A stretch of DNA of 64,000 nt from an uncultured Ectothiorhodospiraceae bacterium (GCA_947258545.1 CAMYJI010000007.1:1-64000), one strand, 5' to 3'; positions 24,952-36,200 are shown, counted from the first letter of the stretch. The notes: generated by a model from the letters alone, not told the origin. Made by a program: numbers and translations.

Positions 24952-26877
24952 TCAGGCCCCGAGGCCCATGTTGATGTAGCCGCTCGGGCAAACCTCGGCA
25001 CAGATGTGGCAGCCGATACAGCGGTCATAGTCGGTGTAGACGTAGCGGCCCATGGTGGCCTCGCCCTTGGGGGTACGCAAGACGGCATCCTGCGGGCAGT
25101 AAATCACGCAGTTGTCGCACTCGAAGCACATGCCACAGCTCATGCAACGTTCGGCCTCGGCCTGGGCCTCCTGATCCTGCAGTCCCCGGAAGCGTTCCTC
25201 GAAGTGCCCCAGCACCTCGTCAGCGCCCACCCCGGTTTCCTCGCGCGTGTTACGCGGCGTGTGGGGGAAGTGTCCGAGGTAAAGCATTTCGTGAGAGATG
25301 ATCTCCTGTTGCGAGCGGTCCTCGTAATTGTGTACTGCGAAGTCGGCGGAATCCGTGTTCCAGTCCGGCTTGTGGTCGTATTCATGTGGCTCGAGCGAGG
25401 TTTCGCGCAGCTTGTCCAGGAGGTCGAAGTGGTGCACATCGACCTTGGGGCGCCGATCGATCTCCTCCTTTCTGAGATAGCGGTCGATACTGTCGGCCGA
25501 AATCGAGGCCTGGCCGATGGCCGTGGTCAGCAGGTGCGGGCGGACGATGTCGCCGCAGGCGAAGTAGCCGGGCTTGTCCGGGACCTGGTAGAACTTGTCG
25601 GCGTCGACCAGGCCGCGGCCGTTATCGAATTCCTCCAGACCGGTGAGATCGCCGGACTGGCCCACCGCCGGCACCACCAGGTCGCATGCGATGTCGAACT
25701 CCGAGCCCTCGATGGCTTCCATCTTGCCGCTGCTCCAGTCGACCTCGACCACGCGTAGCGCCGTGGCGCGCCCGTCCTCGCCCAATACCAGCTCGACCGG
25801 TGCCAGGCTGCCGCGGATCTTGACGCCTTCCTTCTCGGCGGTTTCAACCTCGTGCTGGGCCGCCGGCATGTTCTCGATGGGGCGGCGGTAGATCAGCAGC
25901 ACCTCCGAACCCTCGCGGCTCGCCGTGGTGGCGACATCATGCGCGGTCAGGTTGCGGATGACGGCCTCAGGACGGTCGTTTTCGTTGGGATTACTGATGT
26001 GCCCCAGCCGACGCGCCACGGAGATCACATCCATGGCGGTGTCGCCGCCACCGATGACAACGACCTTATCGGCCGTGTGTTGCATACGGCCCTCATTGAA
26101 CGCAGCCAGGAAGGCTACCCCGCTGACGCAGTTGCTTGCATCACCGCCGGGGATACTCAGGGTGCGGCCCTGCTGTGCACCCAGTGCCAGCAGGATGGCG
26201 TCATAGTCCTTCTCGAGTTGTTCAAAACCAATGTCCCGGCCAACCCGGGTGTTGTTGTGGACCTCGACCCCCATGTCGATAATGCGCTGGATTTCGCCAT
26301 CCATGACATCGCGCGGCATGCGATACCCCGGGATGCCGTAGCGGGACATGCCGCCGAGTTCGGCGCGTTCGTCGAATATCGTGGCGCCATGACCCCGGCG
26401 GCGCAGTTGGTAGGCCGCGGCCAGGCCGGCCACGCCACCGCCGATAATGGCGACCTTCTTGCCGGACGCTTTCTCCGGCCGGGCGAAATGGAAGCCTTCG
26501 TGCAGGGCGTGGTCGCCGATGAACTGCTCGACGGAATTAATGCCGACGAAGTCCTCAACCTCGTTGCGGTTGCAGCCCTCTTGGCAGGGTGCCGGGCAGA
26601 CCCGGCCCATCATGGATGGAAAGGGATTGGCGTCGGTGGAACGGTGGAAGGCATATTCCTGCCAGCTGGTTCCGGCGGGCGGCTTCTCGATGCCACGGAC
26701 AATTTGCAACCAGCCGCGGATATCCTCGCCGGAGGGACAGCTGCCCTGGCACGGCGGTGTGCGGTGCACATAGGTGGGGCATTTATAAGAGGTATCCTCG
26801 TTGAAGATATCCTCAACCCAGCGACTGTGTTTTTGGTCGCCATCCTTATAACGGCGGAAAGTCAGCTTCTCATCCAT
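24952..26877 (-). CDS. GltD/DsrL-like NAD(P)H:acceptor oxidoreductase with ferredoxin domain
   Basis: 641 residues. N-terminal cysteine motifs CQGSCPSG and CPAPCQEGC bind an iron–sulfur cluster as in glutamate synthase small subunits; IIGGGVAGLAAA (about 143) binds FAD, GGGDTAMD binds NAD(P), and the C-terminal 80 residues hold two 4Fe-4S motifs (CMSCGMCFECDNC…CP and CIGCHICAEVCP). The opening block CPTYVHRTPPCQGSCPSG and the ferredoxin tail resemble DsrL, the NAD(P)H-linked partner of reverse dissimilatory sulfite reductase. No dsr operon is here, so an anabolic electron-transfer role with the nearby transhydrogenase is equally possible. The true GltD is at 31.8 kb. Confidence 0.8.
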   Translation of the reverse strand: MDEKLTFRRYKDGDQKHSRWVEDIFNEDTSYKCPTYVHRTPPCQGSCPSGEDIRGWLQIVRGIEKPPAGTSWQEYAFHRSTDANPFPSMMGRVCPAPCQEGCNRNEVEDFVGINSVEQFIGDHALHEGFHFARPEKASGKKVAIIGGGVAGLAAAYQLRRRGHGATIFDERAELGGMSRYGIPGYRMPRDVMDGEIQRIIDMGVEVHNNTRVGRDIGFEQLEKDYDAILLALGAQQGRTLSIPGGDASNCVSGVAFLAAFNEGRMQHTADKVVVIGGGDTAMDVISVARRLGHISNPNENDRPEAVIRNLTAHDVATTASREGSEVLLIYRRPIENMPAAQHEVETAEKEGVKIRGSLAPVELVLGEDGRATALRVVEVDWSSGKMEAIEGSEFDIACDLVVPAVGQSGDLTGLEEFDNGRGLVDADKFYQVPDKPGYFACGDIVRPHLLTTAIGQASISADSIDRYLRKEEIDRRPKVDVHHFDLLDKLRETSLEPHEYDHKPDWNTDSADFAVHNYEDRSQQEIISHEMLYLGHFPHTPRNTREETGVGADEVLGHFEERFRGLQDQEAQAEAERCMSCGMCFECDNCVIYCPQDAVLRTPKGEATMGRYVYTDYDRCIGCHICAEVCPSGYINMGLGA

Positions 26878-27175
26878 AGTGTCAGGATCCGGGGCAGTCT
26901 GTAGAGCGGATTACGCATGTTACTTCAAATCTGGCCGGAATTCATGACGATCGGTAACGACCTGCAGGCCGTTGATCATCCGTCGGTGGCGCACTCAATC
27001 AGTGTGCCAGTGCAGTGTCCCGGCCGGGGAACCGGTGGCCCGTCTGGTGCCTGTTAAACTTACATGATAGTCTGTTAGAAATGCTAAATAACCATAAAAT
27101 ACTTCAGGACTTTACCGGATTGATGAGTGAATTCTGTTATATGGATTCAGGTTTCTCGCAGGAATGGAGTTGACC

Positions 27176-27775
27176 ATGTTGGCGTTGCATCACCAGGTGT
27201 TGAGAACAGATGTCTCCGGTATGCCGCTTGAATGGGTCGGCTACCAGGATGCCGTGCGTCTGTACTACCTTGAACAGGTGGCCTACACCTGCGGCACCCC
27301 GTTGTACCGCATCCATGGCGGCATTAACGCACGAACCGGGCGGCGTAGCTTGATCGAGGTCAATTCCATCATCGCGACCTATGGCAGGAACCATGCCCTG
27401 ACCAAGATGCGTGACTGCTATGTGCCGCCCCTCAATAACCCGGCGCTGTTCAGGCGCGATTCGCATCTGTGCCTTTACTGCGGCGAGTCGTTCCGGCCCC
27501 GCGATCTGTCGCGCGACCACGTTACCCCGATTATCCAGGGCGGCATGGATATATGGAACAACGTGGTGACGGCTTGCCGGCGCTGCAACAACCACAAGGC
27601 AGGGCATACACCCGAGCAGGCCGGGATGGAATTACTGGCGGTGCCTTTTGTCCCGACCCATACAGAGTATATCTACCTGCAGGGCCGGCGGGTGCTGGCC
27701 GACCAGATGGAATTCCTGCGTGCCCATTTTCCGCGCACCAGTCCCCTGCATGAGCGGTTGAAGCTCGCGCTCTGA
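27176..27775 (+). CDS. HNH endonuclease family protein
   Basis: About 199 residues. The C-terminal half has the HNH core: CLYCGESFRPRDLSRDHVTP, then GGMDIWNNVVTACRRCNNHK, with two CxxC zinc pairs flanking the catalytic DH and N…H residues. Such stand-alone HNH proteins are widespread in proteobacteria and cyanobacteria with unknown targets. ATG 27176 with GGAG seven bases upstream is favoured; ATG 27164 is the alternative. It is followed closely by the 5'-3' exonuclease gene, an interesting nuclease pair. Confidence 0.85.
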   Translation: MLALHHQVLRTDVSGMPLEWVGYQDAVRLYYLEQVAYTCGTPLYRIHGGINARTGRRSLIEVNSIIATYGRNHALTKMRDCYVPPLNNPALFRRDSHLCLYCGESFRPRDLSRDHVTPIIQGGMDIWNNVVTACRRCNNHKAGHTPEQAGMELLAVPFVPTHTEYIYLQGRRVLADQMEFLRAHFPRTSPLHERLKLAL

Positions 27776-27793
27776 CCCGTATCAGTACATTAC

Positions 27794-28690
27794 GTGACCG
27801 ACAAGCAGCGGTGCGTCTACCTGATAGACGCCAGCATTTATATTTTCCGTGCCTGGTTCTCGGTGCCGGATACCCTGACCAATGCCGATGGCAACCCGAT
27901 TAATGCCCTGCATGGCTTTGCCGGATTCCTTGGCGGGTTTCTGGACGAGGCCAAGCCGGAACACGTCGCAGTGGTTTTCGATGAGAGTCTTACCACCTCG
28001 TTCCGCAATGAGATCTTTCCGGACTACAAGGCCAACCGGGAGTTGCCACCCGCAGACCTCAAGCAGCAATTTCACTATTGCCGCACCCTGGTAAAGGCCC
28101 TGGGGCTGGCCGATTTCTCCAGCAATTATTATGAGGCCGATGACCTGATTGGCACGATCGCGATGCGCCTGCGCACACAGGATTTCTCGATGGTGATACT
28201 CAGCGCGGACAAGGACCTTGCCCAGTTGATCGAGGAGGGTGACATGCTGTGGGACTACTCACGCAAGCGGCGGCACCGGTATGCCGACATACCGCAGTGG
28301 CTGGGTGTGCAGGCCCACCAGGTGGCGGACTGGCTGGCCCTGGCCGGTGACAGCGTGGACAATATTCCGGGAGTGCCGGGCATCGGGTCGAAGACTGCCA
28401 CGGCGCTGCTGACACAGTTCGATAGCCTGGAGAATCTCTATAACAGGCTCGAGGAGGTGGCGGGTTTGAAGATACGCGGTGCCGCCCGCGTCCAGGGGCT
28501 GCTCAGGGAGCATGAAGGGAGCGCCAGGCTGGCACGCCAACTGACGGGCGTGGCCATTGATCCGGATATGCGTGTGGAGGCCAAAGATGTCAAACGGCGC
28601 TCCGTGTCATCCGCAGACATCATGGCGGTGTGTGATGAACTCGGCCTGGGCCGAATGACACAGGCACGCCTGGTGCGGGTGGTTGGATGA
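27794..28690 (+). CDS. 5'-3' exonuclease (PolA-N / Xni-like)
   Basis: 298 residues, the stand-alone form of the DNA polymerase I 5' nuclease domain. Metal-binding aspartates occur in DASIYIFRAW, YEADDLIGT and SADKDLAQL, and the helix-hairpin-helix is GDSVDNIPGVPGIGSKTA. It should cleave flap or RNA-primer 5' ends. Start GTG 27794 lacks a clear ribosome-binding site and lies 18 bases after the HNH gene, so coupling is possible. Confidence 0.88.
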   Translation: MTDKQRCVYLIDASIYIFRAWFSVPDTLTNADGNPINALHGFAGFLGGFLDEAKPEHVAVVFDESLTTSFRNEIFPDYKANRELPPADLKQQFHYCRTLVKALGLADFSSNYYEADDLIGTIAMRLRTQDFSMVILSADKDLAQLIEEGDMLWDYSRKRRHRYADIPQWLGVQAHQVADWLALAGDSVDNIPGVPGIGSKTATALLTQFDSLENLYNRLEEVAGLKIRGAARVQGLLREHEGSARLARQLTGVAIDPDMRVEAKDVKRRSVSSADIMAVCDELGLGRMTQARLVRVVG

Positions 28691-28702
28691 AGGAATTATT
28701 TA

Positions 28703-28881
28703 TTCACCGCAGAGACGCAGAGAAACCAAAAATATTAATTACATGTAAATAACGTGATTGCCTGATTTCTGATTGCATGGTGTTTTAACCAGGCCGAAAA
28801 TATCCAGATAAGATTAGCCAATCTATAGGTATATCACTTGATCTTTATTTGGATTTCTCAGCGTCCTCTGCGTCTCTGCGG
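28703..28881. repeat. MITE-like element with TTCACCGCAGAGACGCAGAG ends
   Basis: TTCACCGCAGAGACGCAGAG at 28703–28722 is matched by the inverted CCTCTGCGTCTCTGCGG at 28865–28881, with an AT-rich interior of about 140 bases and no coding capacity. The same paired arrangement and length recur at 38353–38526. It fills the gap between the exonuclease and the kinase gene. Confidence 0.75.
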
Positions 28882-28931
28882 TTATTGTATTGTTTTATTA
28901 TTCGCTGTCTGTCAGGAAGGACTGAATAACT

Positions 28932-29810
28932 ATGTCACTTTGGGAAAATATTGCTGCGGATATCGGTGCGGCGACCGGAATTCAGGCTAGGCTCGATCAG
29001 CAGGGCGCGGTCGGTGGCGGTTGCATCAACCAGGCCATGCGCGTGCAGTACGGCGATGAGGATTATTTCGTCAAGCTCAACAGTGCGGATCAGCGAGCCA
29101 TGTTCGAGGCCGAGGCGCGCGGCCTGCAAGAGTTGCTGGACAGTTGCACCTTGCGCGTGCCGCGGCCGGTGTGCTGGGGTGAGGACGGCGAATCCGCGTG
29201 GCTGGTAATGGAAAATCTGCAGCTTGGCGGACATGGGAAGGGCGCCGATCTGGGCGCGGGGCTGGCGCAGATGCACTGCGTCACCCGGCCGGAGTTTGGC
29301 TGGGTGCAGGACAATACCATCGGCTCAACGCCGCAGCTCAATACCCCGGCTGACGACTGGGTCACCTTCTGGCGTGAACAACGCCTGCAGTTTCAGCTGG
29401 ATCTGGCTGCACGCCATGGCCACGGCGGCCGCCTGCAGTCACAGGGTGAAAGGCTGCTGGATGAATTCCCTGCATTGTTTACCAGCTACCGTCCGGAGGC
29501 CGCCTTGCTGCACGGTGATCTCTGGTCCGGAAACTATTCCTATACAAGGCAAGGTGAACCGGCGATCTTTGACCCGGCGGTGTATTACGGTGACCGGGAG
29601 GCGGACCTTGCCATGACGGAACTGTTTGGCGGGTTTGGTGGAGATTTTTATGCGGCTTACCGCGAGGCCTATCCGCTCGATCCGGGCTATTCGGTACGCA
29701 AGACGTTGTATAACCTCTACCACATCCTCAACCACCTCAATCTCTTCGGCGGCGGCTACCATTCCCAGGCACTGGGGATGATCGACTCGCTGCTGAGTGA
29801 ATTGCGCTAG
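28932..29810 (+). CDS. Fructosamine kinase family protein
   Basis: 292 residues, full length for the FN3K family. GGCINQAMRVQYGDEDYFVKLN is the N-lobe with the ATP-binding Lys, LLHGDLWSGN is the catalytic loop and DPAVYYGDREADLAM is the metal-binding loop. Relatives phosphorylate ketoamines to start protein deglycation. It is a single-gene unit flanked by repeats on both sides. Confidence 0.92.
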   Translation: MSLWENIAADIGAATGIQARLDQQGAVGGGCINQAMRVQYGDEDYFVKLNSADQRAMFEAEARGLQELLDSCTLRVPRPVCWGEDGESAWLVMENLQLGGHGKGADLGAGLAQMHCVTRPEFGWVQDNTIGSTPQLNTPADDWVTFWREQRLQFQLDLAARHGHGGRLQSQGERLLDEFPALFTSYRPEAALLHGDLWSGNYSYTRQGEPAIFDPAVYYGDREADLAMTELFGGFGGDFYAAYREAYPLDPGYSVRKTLYNLYHILNHLNLFGGGYHSQALGMIDSLLSELR

Positions 29811-30210
29811 AAAATATTTCACCACAAAGGACACAGAGAAAAAATATTTACAAGCATAAAATCATTCACCGCAAAGGCGCAAAGGACGCAAAGAATAAAT
29901 TATTGCAACAACACCGATACGGGAAATGACAAACATCCGGTGATTTGCCAAGCCTGAGATTTGTTGTTAGCAGGAATAGTGTGTTGACTTTGCGTACTTT
30001 GCGCCTTTCGGCAATTGCTCCTGCATTGCTCTACCTCCTGCATGGCCCAGGCCAGCCTCTCGACCGGTTCCCGGTCTCACCTTCTCCATGCAGTCGTGCG
30101 GTGAGATGTTTTATCCTTTTTACTCGGTGTTCTCTCGGTAACTGCTCCCTGCGTTACTCTACCTCCTGCATCCCTGCAGTCGTGCGTCTCCGCGGTGAAT
30201 AATTCTTGTC
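29811..30210. repeat. Repeat-filled spacer between fructosamine kinase gene and hemE
   Basis: Plus-oriented TTCACC repeats lie at 29818–29840 and 29865–29895, and inverse partners at about 29990–30008 and 30178–30197. Between them 30008–30100 carries a distinct block (GGCAATTGCTCCTGCAT…CCAGGCCAGCCTCTCGACC…CCCGGTCTCACCTTCTCC…GCAGTCGTGCG) found again at 38617–38691, with a partial third version at 30130–30185. No gene is apparent. Confidence 0.75.
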
Positions 30211-31275
30211 TTACAGGTGATATGGCCTGCTGAGTTCGTGTACGGCGTCGACCAGGACGCCGGCATGCTCCGGGTCGACATCCGGGTTGATGCCATGACC
30301 GAGGTTGAAGACATGACCTGAACCGGGCCCGAAGTGGGCCAGGACATCCGCGACCTTTTCCCGAATGACCTCGGGTGCGGCATAGAGGACAGCCGGGTCG
30401 AGATTACCCTGCAGGGCAACACGGTCACCGACGCGCTTGCGGGCCATGGCCAGATCGGTGGACCAGTCGATGCCCAGGGCGTCACAGCCGGTGTCCGCCA
30501 TGATCTCCAGCCATTGACAGCCGCCCTTGGTGAACAGGATCACCGGGATACGCCGGTCTTCGTGTTCGCGCGTCAGGCCATTCAGGATCTGCTGCATGTA
30601 CTGCAGAGAGAACTCCGCGTAGTCGCCGGGTGTCAACACCCCGCCCCAGGTATCGAAGATCATGATGGCCTGGGCGCCGGCAGCGATTTGGGCATTCAGG
30701 TAGTCGGTGACCGCGCGCGCGACGGTCTCCAGCATCTGGTGCAGCAGCCGTGGCTCGTTATAGAGCATGCCCTTGGTGTGCGAGAAGGTCTTGGTGGAGC
30801 TACCCTCCACCATGTAGGTGGCCAGTGTCCACGGGCTGCCGGCAAAGCCGATCAGCGGGATCCGGTTGTCGAGCGTGCGCCGGATCAGGCGTACGGCATC
30901 CATTACGTAGCGCAGTTCCGTTTCCGGATCGGGCACGGCCAGCGCCCTGACATCGGCCTCGGTGCGTACGGGCTTTTTGAAGCGTGGGCCCTCGCCGTCT
31001 GCGAAGTAGAGGCCCAGCCCCATGGCGTCGGGGACCGTCAGGATATCGGAAAACAGGATAGCGGCATCCAGCGGGAAGCGCTCGATCGGCTGCATCGTGA
31101 CCTCGCAGGCCAGCTCCGGGTTGGTGCACAGGGCCATGAAGCTGCCGGCCTGGCCGCGGGTTTTGCGGTATTCAGGCAGGTAACGCCCGGCCTGGCGCAT
31201 CATCCATACCGGGGTGGCATCGACGGGTTGTCGATGCAAGGCACGGATCAGACGGTCATTTTTGAGTTTGGACAT
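30211..31275 (-). CDS. hemE: Uroporphyrinogen decarboxylase
   Basis: 354 residues, full length. The N-terminal [16 protein letters not shown] signature binds the substrate carboxylates, and the second signature region [16 protein letters not shown] is present. It converts uroporphyrinogen III to coproporphyrinogen III in haem synthesis. It lies downstream of gltD on the same strand, but a 475-base repeat-rich gap probably separates the transcripts. Confidence 0.97.
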   Translation of the reverse strand: MSKLKNDRLIRALHRQPVDATPVWMMRQAGRYLPEYRKTRGQAGSFMALCTNPELACEVTMQPIERFPLDAAILFSDILTVPDAMGLGLYFADGEGPRFKKPVRTEADVRALAVPDPETELRYVMDAVRLIRRTLDNRIPLIGFAGSPWTLATYMVEGSSTKTFSHTKGMLYNEPRLLHQMLETVARAVTDYLNAQIAAGAQAIMIFDTWGGVLTPGDYAEFSLQYMQQILNGLTREHEDRRIPVILFTKGGCQWLEIMADTGCDALGIDWSTDLAMARKRVGDRVALQGNLDPAVLYAAPEVIREKVADVLAHFGPGSGHVFNLGHGINPDVDPEHAGVLVDAVHELSRPYHL

Positions 31276-31339
31276 ATTGTTTCCATCGCATAGGCGTAAT
31301 GACTCGACACGGTTATTATAAAGCGAGCTTCCGCGCTCG

Positions 31340-31520
31340 CACTGCGGGCGCCCGGAGGCTTGATCGCACTATTCCTACAAATTCTTCGTAGGAAGAATTT
31401 CCTGCGCTTCTCGCCTCAATCGGCGCTCATCGAACTCGCAATTGCACACAACGCGCTTGCTCAGACAGGCGACTCGCTTTCCCCGATTGATGCTGCAATG
31501 CTCGGCTGCGTCTACGGTAA
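31340..31520 (+). repeat. Structured dispersed element, copy 1
   Basis: Conserved blocks CGGAGGCTTG, CCTGCGCTTCTCG, CGCTC..CGAACTCGC, GCTCA.ACAGGCG.CTCGCTTT and ATGCTCGGCTGCG.CTACGG occur in the same order at 58895–59065. Stem 1 is TTCCTAC/GTAGGAA (31372–31394) and stem 2 is TCAATCGG/CCGATTGA (31416–31490). The other copy has different but equally complementary stems. No protein-coding role is credible. Confidence 0.72.
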
Positions 31521-31750
31521 TCGGGTGGCCACCCATCGACCCGTTGCCCTCACCGAGTACCGCAGGCAATCCGGGATCAGGGTGCGCACCCCCGGATTGA
31601 CGAGGAACACAGGGGATCGGCGTCAGCCGATGAGGGCTCCGGGTGTCCTTCTGTTTGGGTACTTTCTCTTGGGTATGCAAGAGAAAGTACCTCGCCCCTC
31701 GGGCGAAAGCTGATTATAAGAGTATACGAGCAGGAGATGTTGCGCACCTG
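31521..31750. other. Spacer upstream of hemE with perfect hairpin
   Basis: A perfect 13-base inverted repeat GTACTTTCTCTTG…CAAGAGAAAGTAC with a six-base loop lies at 31659–31690. A comparable hairpin accompanies the second copy of the structured element. The remaining sequence, about 31521–31658, shows no gene or known signal. Confidence 0.6.
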
Positions 31751-33193
31751 CTATCTAGGCAAATCAGACGAACCCATCAAGTATTCATCAATCGCCCGCG
31801 CACACTGCCGGCCTTCACGAATCGCCCAGACCACCAGTGACTGTCCGCGGCGCATGTCGCCGGCCGAGAATACCTTGGACAGTGTTGTCTGGTACTGGTC
31901 GGTGTCTGCCAGCACATTGCCACGGCCATCCAGTTCCACGCCGAGTTCCTGCAGCATCCCTTCGTGTACCGGGTGCACGAATCCCATGGCAAGCAGTACC
32001 AGGTCGGCCTTGAGCTGGAATTCACTGCCCGGGATCTCTGTCATTTTCCAGCCGCCGTTCTCGTCCTGGCTCCAGTTCAGCCGGATGCAGTTGATGGCGG
32101 TCACCTTGCCGTTTTCTCCCTCGATCGATTGGGTCGCAACCGCCCAGTCGCGCTGGGCGCCTTCATCCTGTGAACTCGAGGTGCGCAGCTTGTTGGGCCA
32201 ATCGGGCCACACCAGGCCCTTGTTTTCCTTCACCGGTGGCTGCGGCATGATTTCCAGCTGGGTCACCGAGAGCGCGCCCTGGCGGAAGGAAGTGCCGATG
32301 CAATCGGAGCCGGTATCACCGCCACCGATGACGATGACGTGCTTGTCTTTCGCGCTGATAGAGATTTCCGGATCGATCGAATCGCCTGCGTTGCGCTTGT
32401 TCTGTTGTGGCAGGAAGGTCATGGCGAAATGTACGCCTTCGAGCTCGCGGCCCGGGACCTCCAGATCGCGCGGGTGCTCGGAACCGCCGGTCAGCGCCAC
32501 CGCGTCGAAATCATCCAGCAGCTTTTTGGCCGGTGTGGTGGCGCCGATATGGGCCTCGGTGTGGAAGCTGACGCCTTCGGCCTGCATCTGGGACATGCGC
32601 CGGTCGATGATGTGTTTTTCCATTTTGAAATCGGGAATCCCGTAGCGCAGTAGTCCGCCGATACGGTCCTGCTTCTCGAAGACCTCGACCTCGTGGCCGA
32701 CACGTGCCAGCTGCTGGGCGCAGGCCAGGCCCGCCGGTCCGGAGCCCACCACGGCAACCCGCTTGCCGGTCTTGTGTTCCGCGATCTGCGGGGTAATCCA
32801 GTCGTTTTCCCAGGCCTTGTCGATGATGGCGCATTCGATGGTCTTGATGGTGACCGGGTTGTCATCGATATTCAGTGTGCAGGACGCCTCGCAGGGTGCA
32901 GGGCAGATGCGGCCGGTGAACTCGGGGAAGTTGTTGGTTGACTGCAGGACACTCAGTGCCTCCTGCCAGTCCTCCTGATAGACCAGGTCGTTCCAGTCCG
33001 GAATGAGGTTGTTGACCGGGCAACCCTGATGGCAGAAGGGGATCCCGCAATCCATGCAGCGGGCACCCTGCAGACTGAGTTCGCTGTCTTGCAGCGGCAG
33101 GGTGAATTCCCTGTAGTGCTGCACCCGGTCGGCGGGTGGCGCAAAGCTACGCTCGAGCCGTTCGTATTCCATGAAACCTGTTGCTTTGCCCAT
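31751..33193 (-). CDS. gltD: Glutamate synthase (NADPH) small subunit
   Basis: 480 residues. N-terminal cysteines [17 protein letters not shown] and CPAPCEASC bind 4Fe-4S clusters, [14 protein letters not shown] binds FAD and [10 protein letters not shown] binds NADPH. It feeds electrons to GltB for making glutamate from glutamine and 2-oxoglutarate. ATG 33193 has GAGAGGA at eight-base spacing. It follows gltB by 14 bases, forming one operon. Confidence 0.96.
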   Translation of the reverse strand: MGKATGFMEYERLERSFAPPADRVQHYREFTLPLQDSELSLQGARCMDCGIPFCHQGCPVNNLIPDWNDLVYQEDWQEALSVLQSTNNFPEFTGRICPAPCEASCTLNIDDNPVTIKTIECAIIDKAWENDWITPQIAEHKTGKRVAVVGSGPAGLACAQQLARVGHEVEVFEKQDRIGGLLRYGIPDFKMEKHIIDRRMSQMQAEGVSFHTEAHIGATTPAKKLLDDFDAVALTGGSEHPRDLEVPGRELEGVHFAMTFLPQQNKRNAGDSIDPEISISAKDKHVIVIGGGDTGSDCIGTSFRQGALSVTQLEIMPQPPVKENKGLVWPDWPNKLRTSSSQDEGAQRDWAVATQSIEGENGKVTAINCIRLNWSQDENGGWKMTEIPGSEFQLKADLVLLAMGFVHPVHEGMLQELGVELDGRGNVLADTDQYQTTLSKVFSAGDMRRGQSLVVWAIREGRQCARAIDEYLMGSSDLPR

Positions 33194-33207
33194 GCTCAAC
33201 GTCCTCT

Positions 33208-36200
33208 CTAGGCGGCCGGTGATACGGCCGCCTTTGCCGCCTGCATTTCCTGCAGGGCGCGTCGGTAGTCTACCGGCATGACCTTGACGAATTTCGTCAG
33301 GTATTCATTCCAGTTTTCCAGGATATGGCGACCCGGTGTGCTGTCGGTATAGTGCACATGCTGCTCGATCAGCTGGCGCAGTCGCTGAGCGTCATAGCGG
33401 GTCATGTCATGGAGGATGTCTACCTTGCCATGGGTCTCCAGGTCGCCGCCCTGGTGTTCCAGGTTCTCCAGGGCATCATCCTCAGCCAGTACCGGTTCCA
33501 GCTCGACCATGGCCAGGTTGCAGCGCTGTTCGAAGTCACCGCGCTCATCGAGCACATAGGCGATACCGCCGCTCATGCCGGCCGCGAAATTCCGGCCCGA
33601 CTCACCCAGCACCACGACGATGCCGCCGGTCATGTATTCGCAGCCGTGGTCGCCGACGCCTTCGACCACCGCAGTGGCGCCGGAGTTGCGCACCGCGAAG
33701 CGCTCACCAGCGACGCCCCGGAAATAGCACTCGCCACTGATGGCGCCGTACAGGACGGTATTGCCGACGATGATGTTTTCCTCGGGGACGATCGGGCATT
33801 TCTTCGGCGGATAGACCACCAGTCGGCCGCCGCTCAGGCCCTTGCCGACATAATCATTGCCCTCGCCGATAAGTTCGATGCTGATGCCGCGCGCCACAAA
33901 GGCGCCAAAGCTCTGGCCTGCCGTGCCACGCAGGGTGATGCTGATGCTGTCCTCGGGCAGGCCGGCATGGCCATAGCGCCGGGCGACCTCGCCCGACAGC
34001 ATGGCGCCGACCGTGCGGTTGGTATTGCGTACCGGCAGATCGATCCGCACCGGCCGTTTGTGCTCCAGGGCCGGTTGCGCCTGCCTGATGAGTTCGTTAT
34101 CGAGCGCCTTGTCCAGGCCATGGTCCTGGGGCTCGCTGTGGTAGATACCAACACCGGGTGCGGCCTCGGGCCGGGTCAGGATGCGCGAGAAATCCAGGCC
34201 CCGCGCCTTCCAGTGGTTAATGGCACGACGCATGTTGAGGTGTTGCGACTGGCCGATCATGTCGTCGAGCTTCCGGTAACCGAGCCTTGACATCAGTTCA
34301 CGGATTTCCTCGGCGACGAAAAAGAAATAGTTCACCACATGTTCCGGTTTGCCGGTAAAACGCTTGCGCAGTTCCGGGTCCTGGGTGGCGACACCGACCG
34401 GGCAGGTGTTGAGATGGCATTTGCGCATCATGATGCAGCCCTCGACGATGAGGGGTGCGGTGGCAAAGCCGAACTCGTCGGCACCCAGCAGGGCCCCGAC
34501 CACGACATCACGGCCGGTGCGCATGCCGCCGTCTACCTGCACGGCGATGCGACTGCGCAAGTTGTTCAGCACCAGTGTCTGGTGGGTCTCGGCCAGGCCG
34601 ATCTCCCAGGGCGAGCCGGCATGCTTGATCGAGGTCAGCGGGCTGGCACCGGTGCCGCCGTCGTAACCGGCAATGGTGACATGGTCGGCATGTGCCTTGG
34701 ATACCCCGGCGGCAACCGTGCCGACACCGACCTCGGACACCAGTTTGACGCTTATATCCGCCTTTGGATTGGCATTTTTAAGGTCGTGGATCAGCTGCGC
34801 GAGGTCCTCGATGGAATAGATGTCATGGTGCGGCGGTGGCGAGATCAGGCCCACGCCCGGGGTGGAGTGCCGCACCTGGGCGATGGTGGCATCGACCTTG
34901 TGACCGGGCAGCTGGCCGCCTTCACCCGGCTTCGCGCCCTGCGCCATCTTGATCTGGATGACGTCGGAGTTGATCAGGTACTCGGTGGTGACGCCGAAAC
35001 GCCCGGACGCCACCTGCTTGATGGCGGAGCGCTTGGAATCACCGTTCTCCATGGGCAGAAAGCGTTCCGGTAACTCGCCGCCCTCGCCGGTGTTGGACTT
35101 TCCGCCGATGCGGTTCATGGCAATGGCCAGCGTGGTATGCGCCTCGTAGGAGATCGAGCCGAAGGACATCGCGCCCGTCGAGAAGCGCTTGACGATCTCG
35201 CTGGCGGGTTCCACTTCCTCGAGCGGCACCGGCTTTGCGGCGAACTCGAATTCGAACAGGCCGCGCAGGGTCAGCATGCGTTCGTTCTGCTCGTTGACCA
35301 GCTGTGCGAACTCCTTGAAGGTCCTGGCATCGTTCGCGCGCGTGGAATGCTGCAGTTTCGCAATGGTATCGGGCGTCCACATGTGGTCCTCGCCGCGCAT
35401 GCGGAAGGCATAGTCGCCGCCGACGTCGAGCTTGTCGCGGTAGATCGGTGCATCACCATAGGCATCACCATGCCAGCGCACCGTCTCCGCGGCGATTTCA
35501 TCGATGCCGGCGCCTTCTATGGTGGTGGCCGTACCGGTGAAATACCGGTTGACGAATTCCGAACTCAGCCCGACGGCATCGAAGATCTGTGCACCGCAGT
35601 AGGACTGGTAGGTGGAAATGCCCATCTTCGACATGACCTTCAGCAGGCCCTTGCCGACCGCCTTGATATAGCGGCTATGGGTCTCCTCCTCGCTGAGTTG
35701 CCCGGGCAGCCGGCTGCGGATCGAGTCCAGGGTCTCGAAGGCGAGGTAGGGGTTGATCGCCTCGGCGCCGTAACCGGCCAGGGTGGCGAAGTGGTGCACC
35801 TCGCGGGCAGAGCCGGTTTCAATGACCAGCCCGGACTCGGTGCGCAGGCCGGCACGCACCAGGTGATGGTGGACGGCCGAGGTGGCCAGCAATGCCGGGA
35901 TGGCAATGTGGTCGGCGTCAATGTCGCGATCGGACAGTATCAGGATGTTATTGCCCTCGCCGATGGCTGCCTCGGCCTGCTGGCACACCGATTCGAGTGC
36001 GGCCTGCATGCCGACCACCCCTTGCACCGCGGGATAACAGATGTCCAGGGTATGGGTGCGAAAGGCACCGCCCGTGTGGTCCTCGATGTGGCGGATGCGT
36101 TCCAGGTCGGTGTTGGTCAGGATCGGCTGGCTGACCTCGAGGCGCATGTGTTCGCCACCCGATTCGTGTCCCAGCAGGTTGGGGCGTGGCCCGATCAGCG

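Noticed and set aside
25852-26904. 350-codon plus-strand frame opposite the DsrL-like gene
   Set aside because: Antisense shadow. The minus-strand protein has complete FAD, NAD(P) and Fe-S motifs.
31360-31713. Open frames on both strands in the structured element
   Set aside because: The conserved features are stems and short blocks rather than codons, and the second copy does not preserve the frame.
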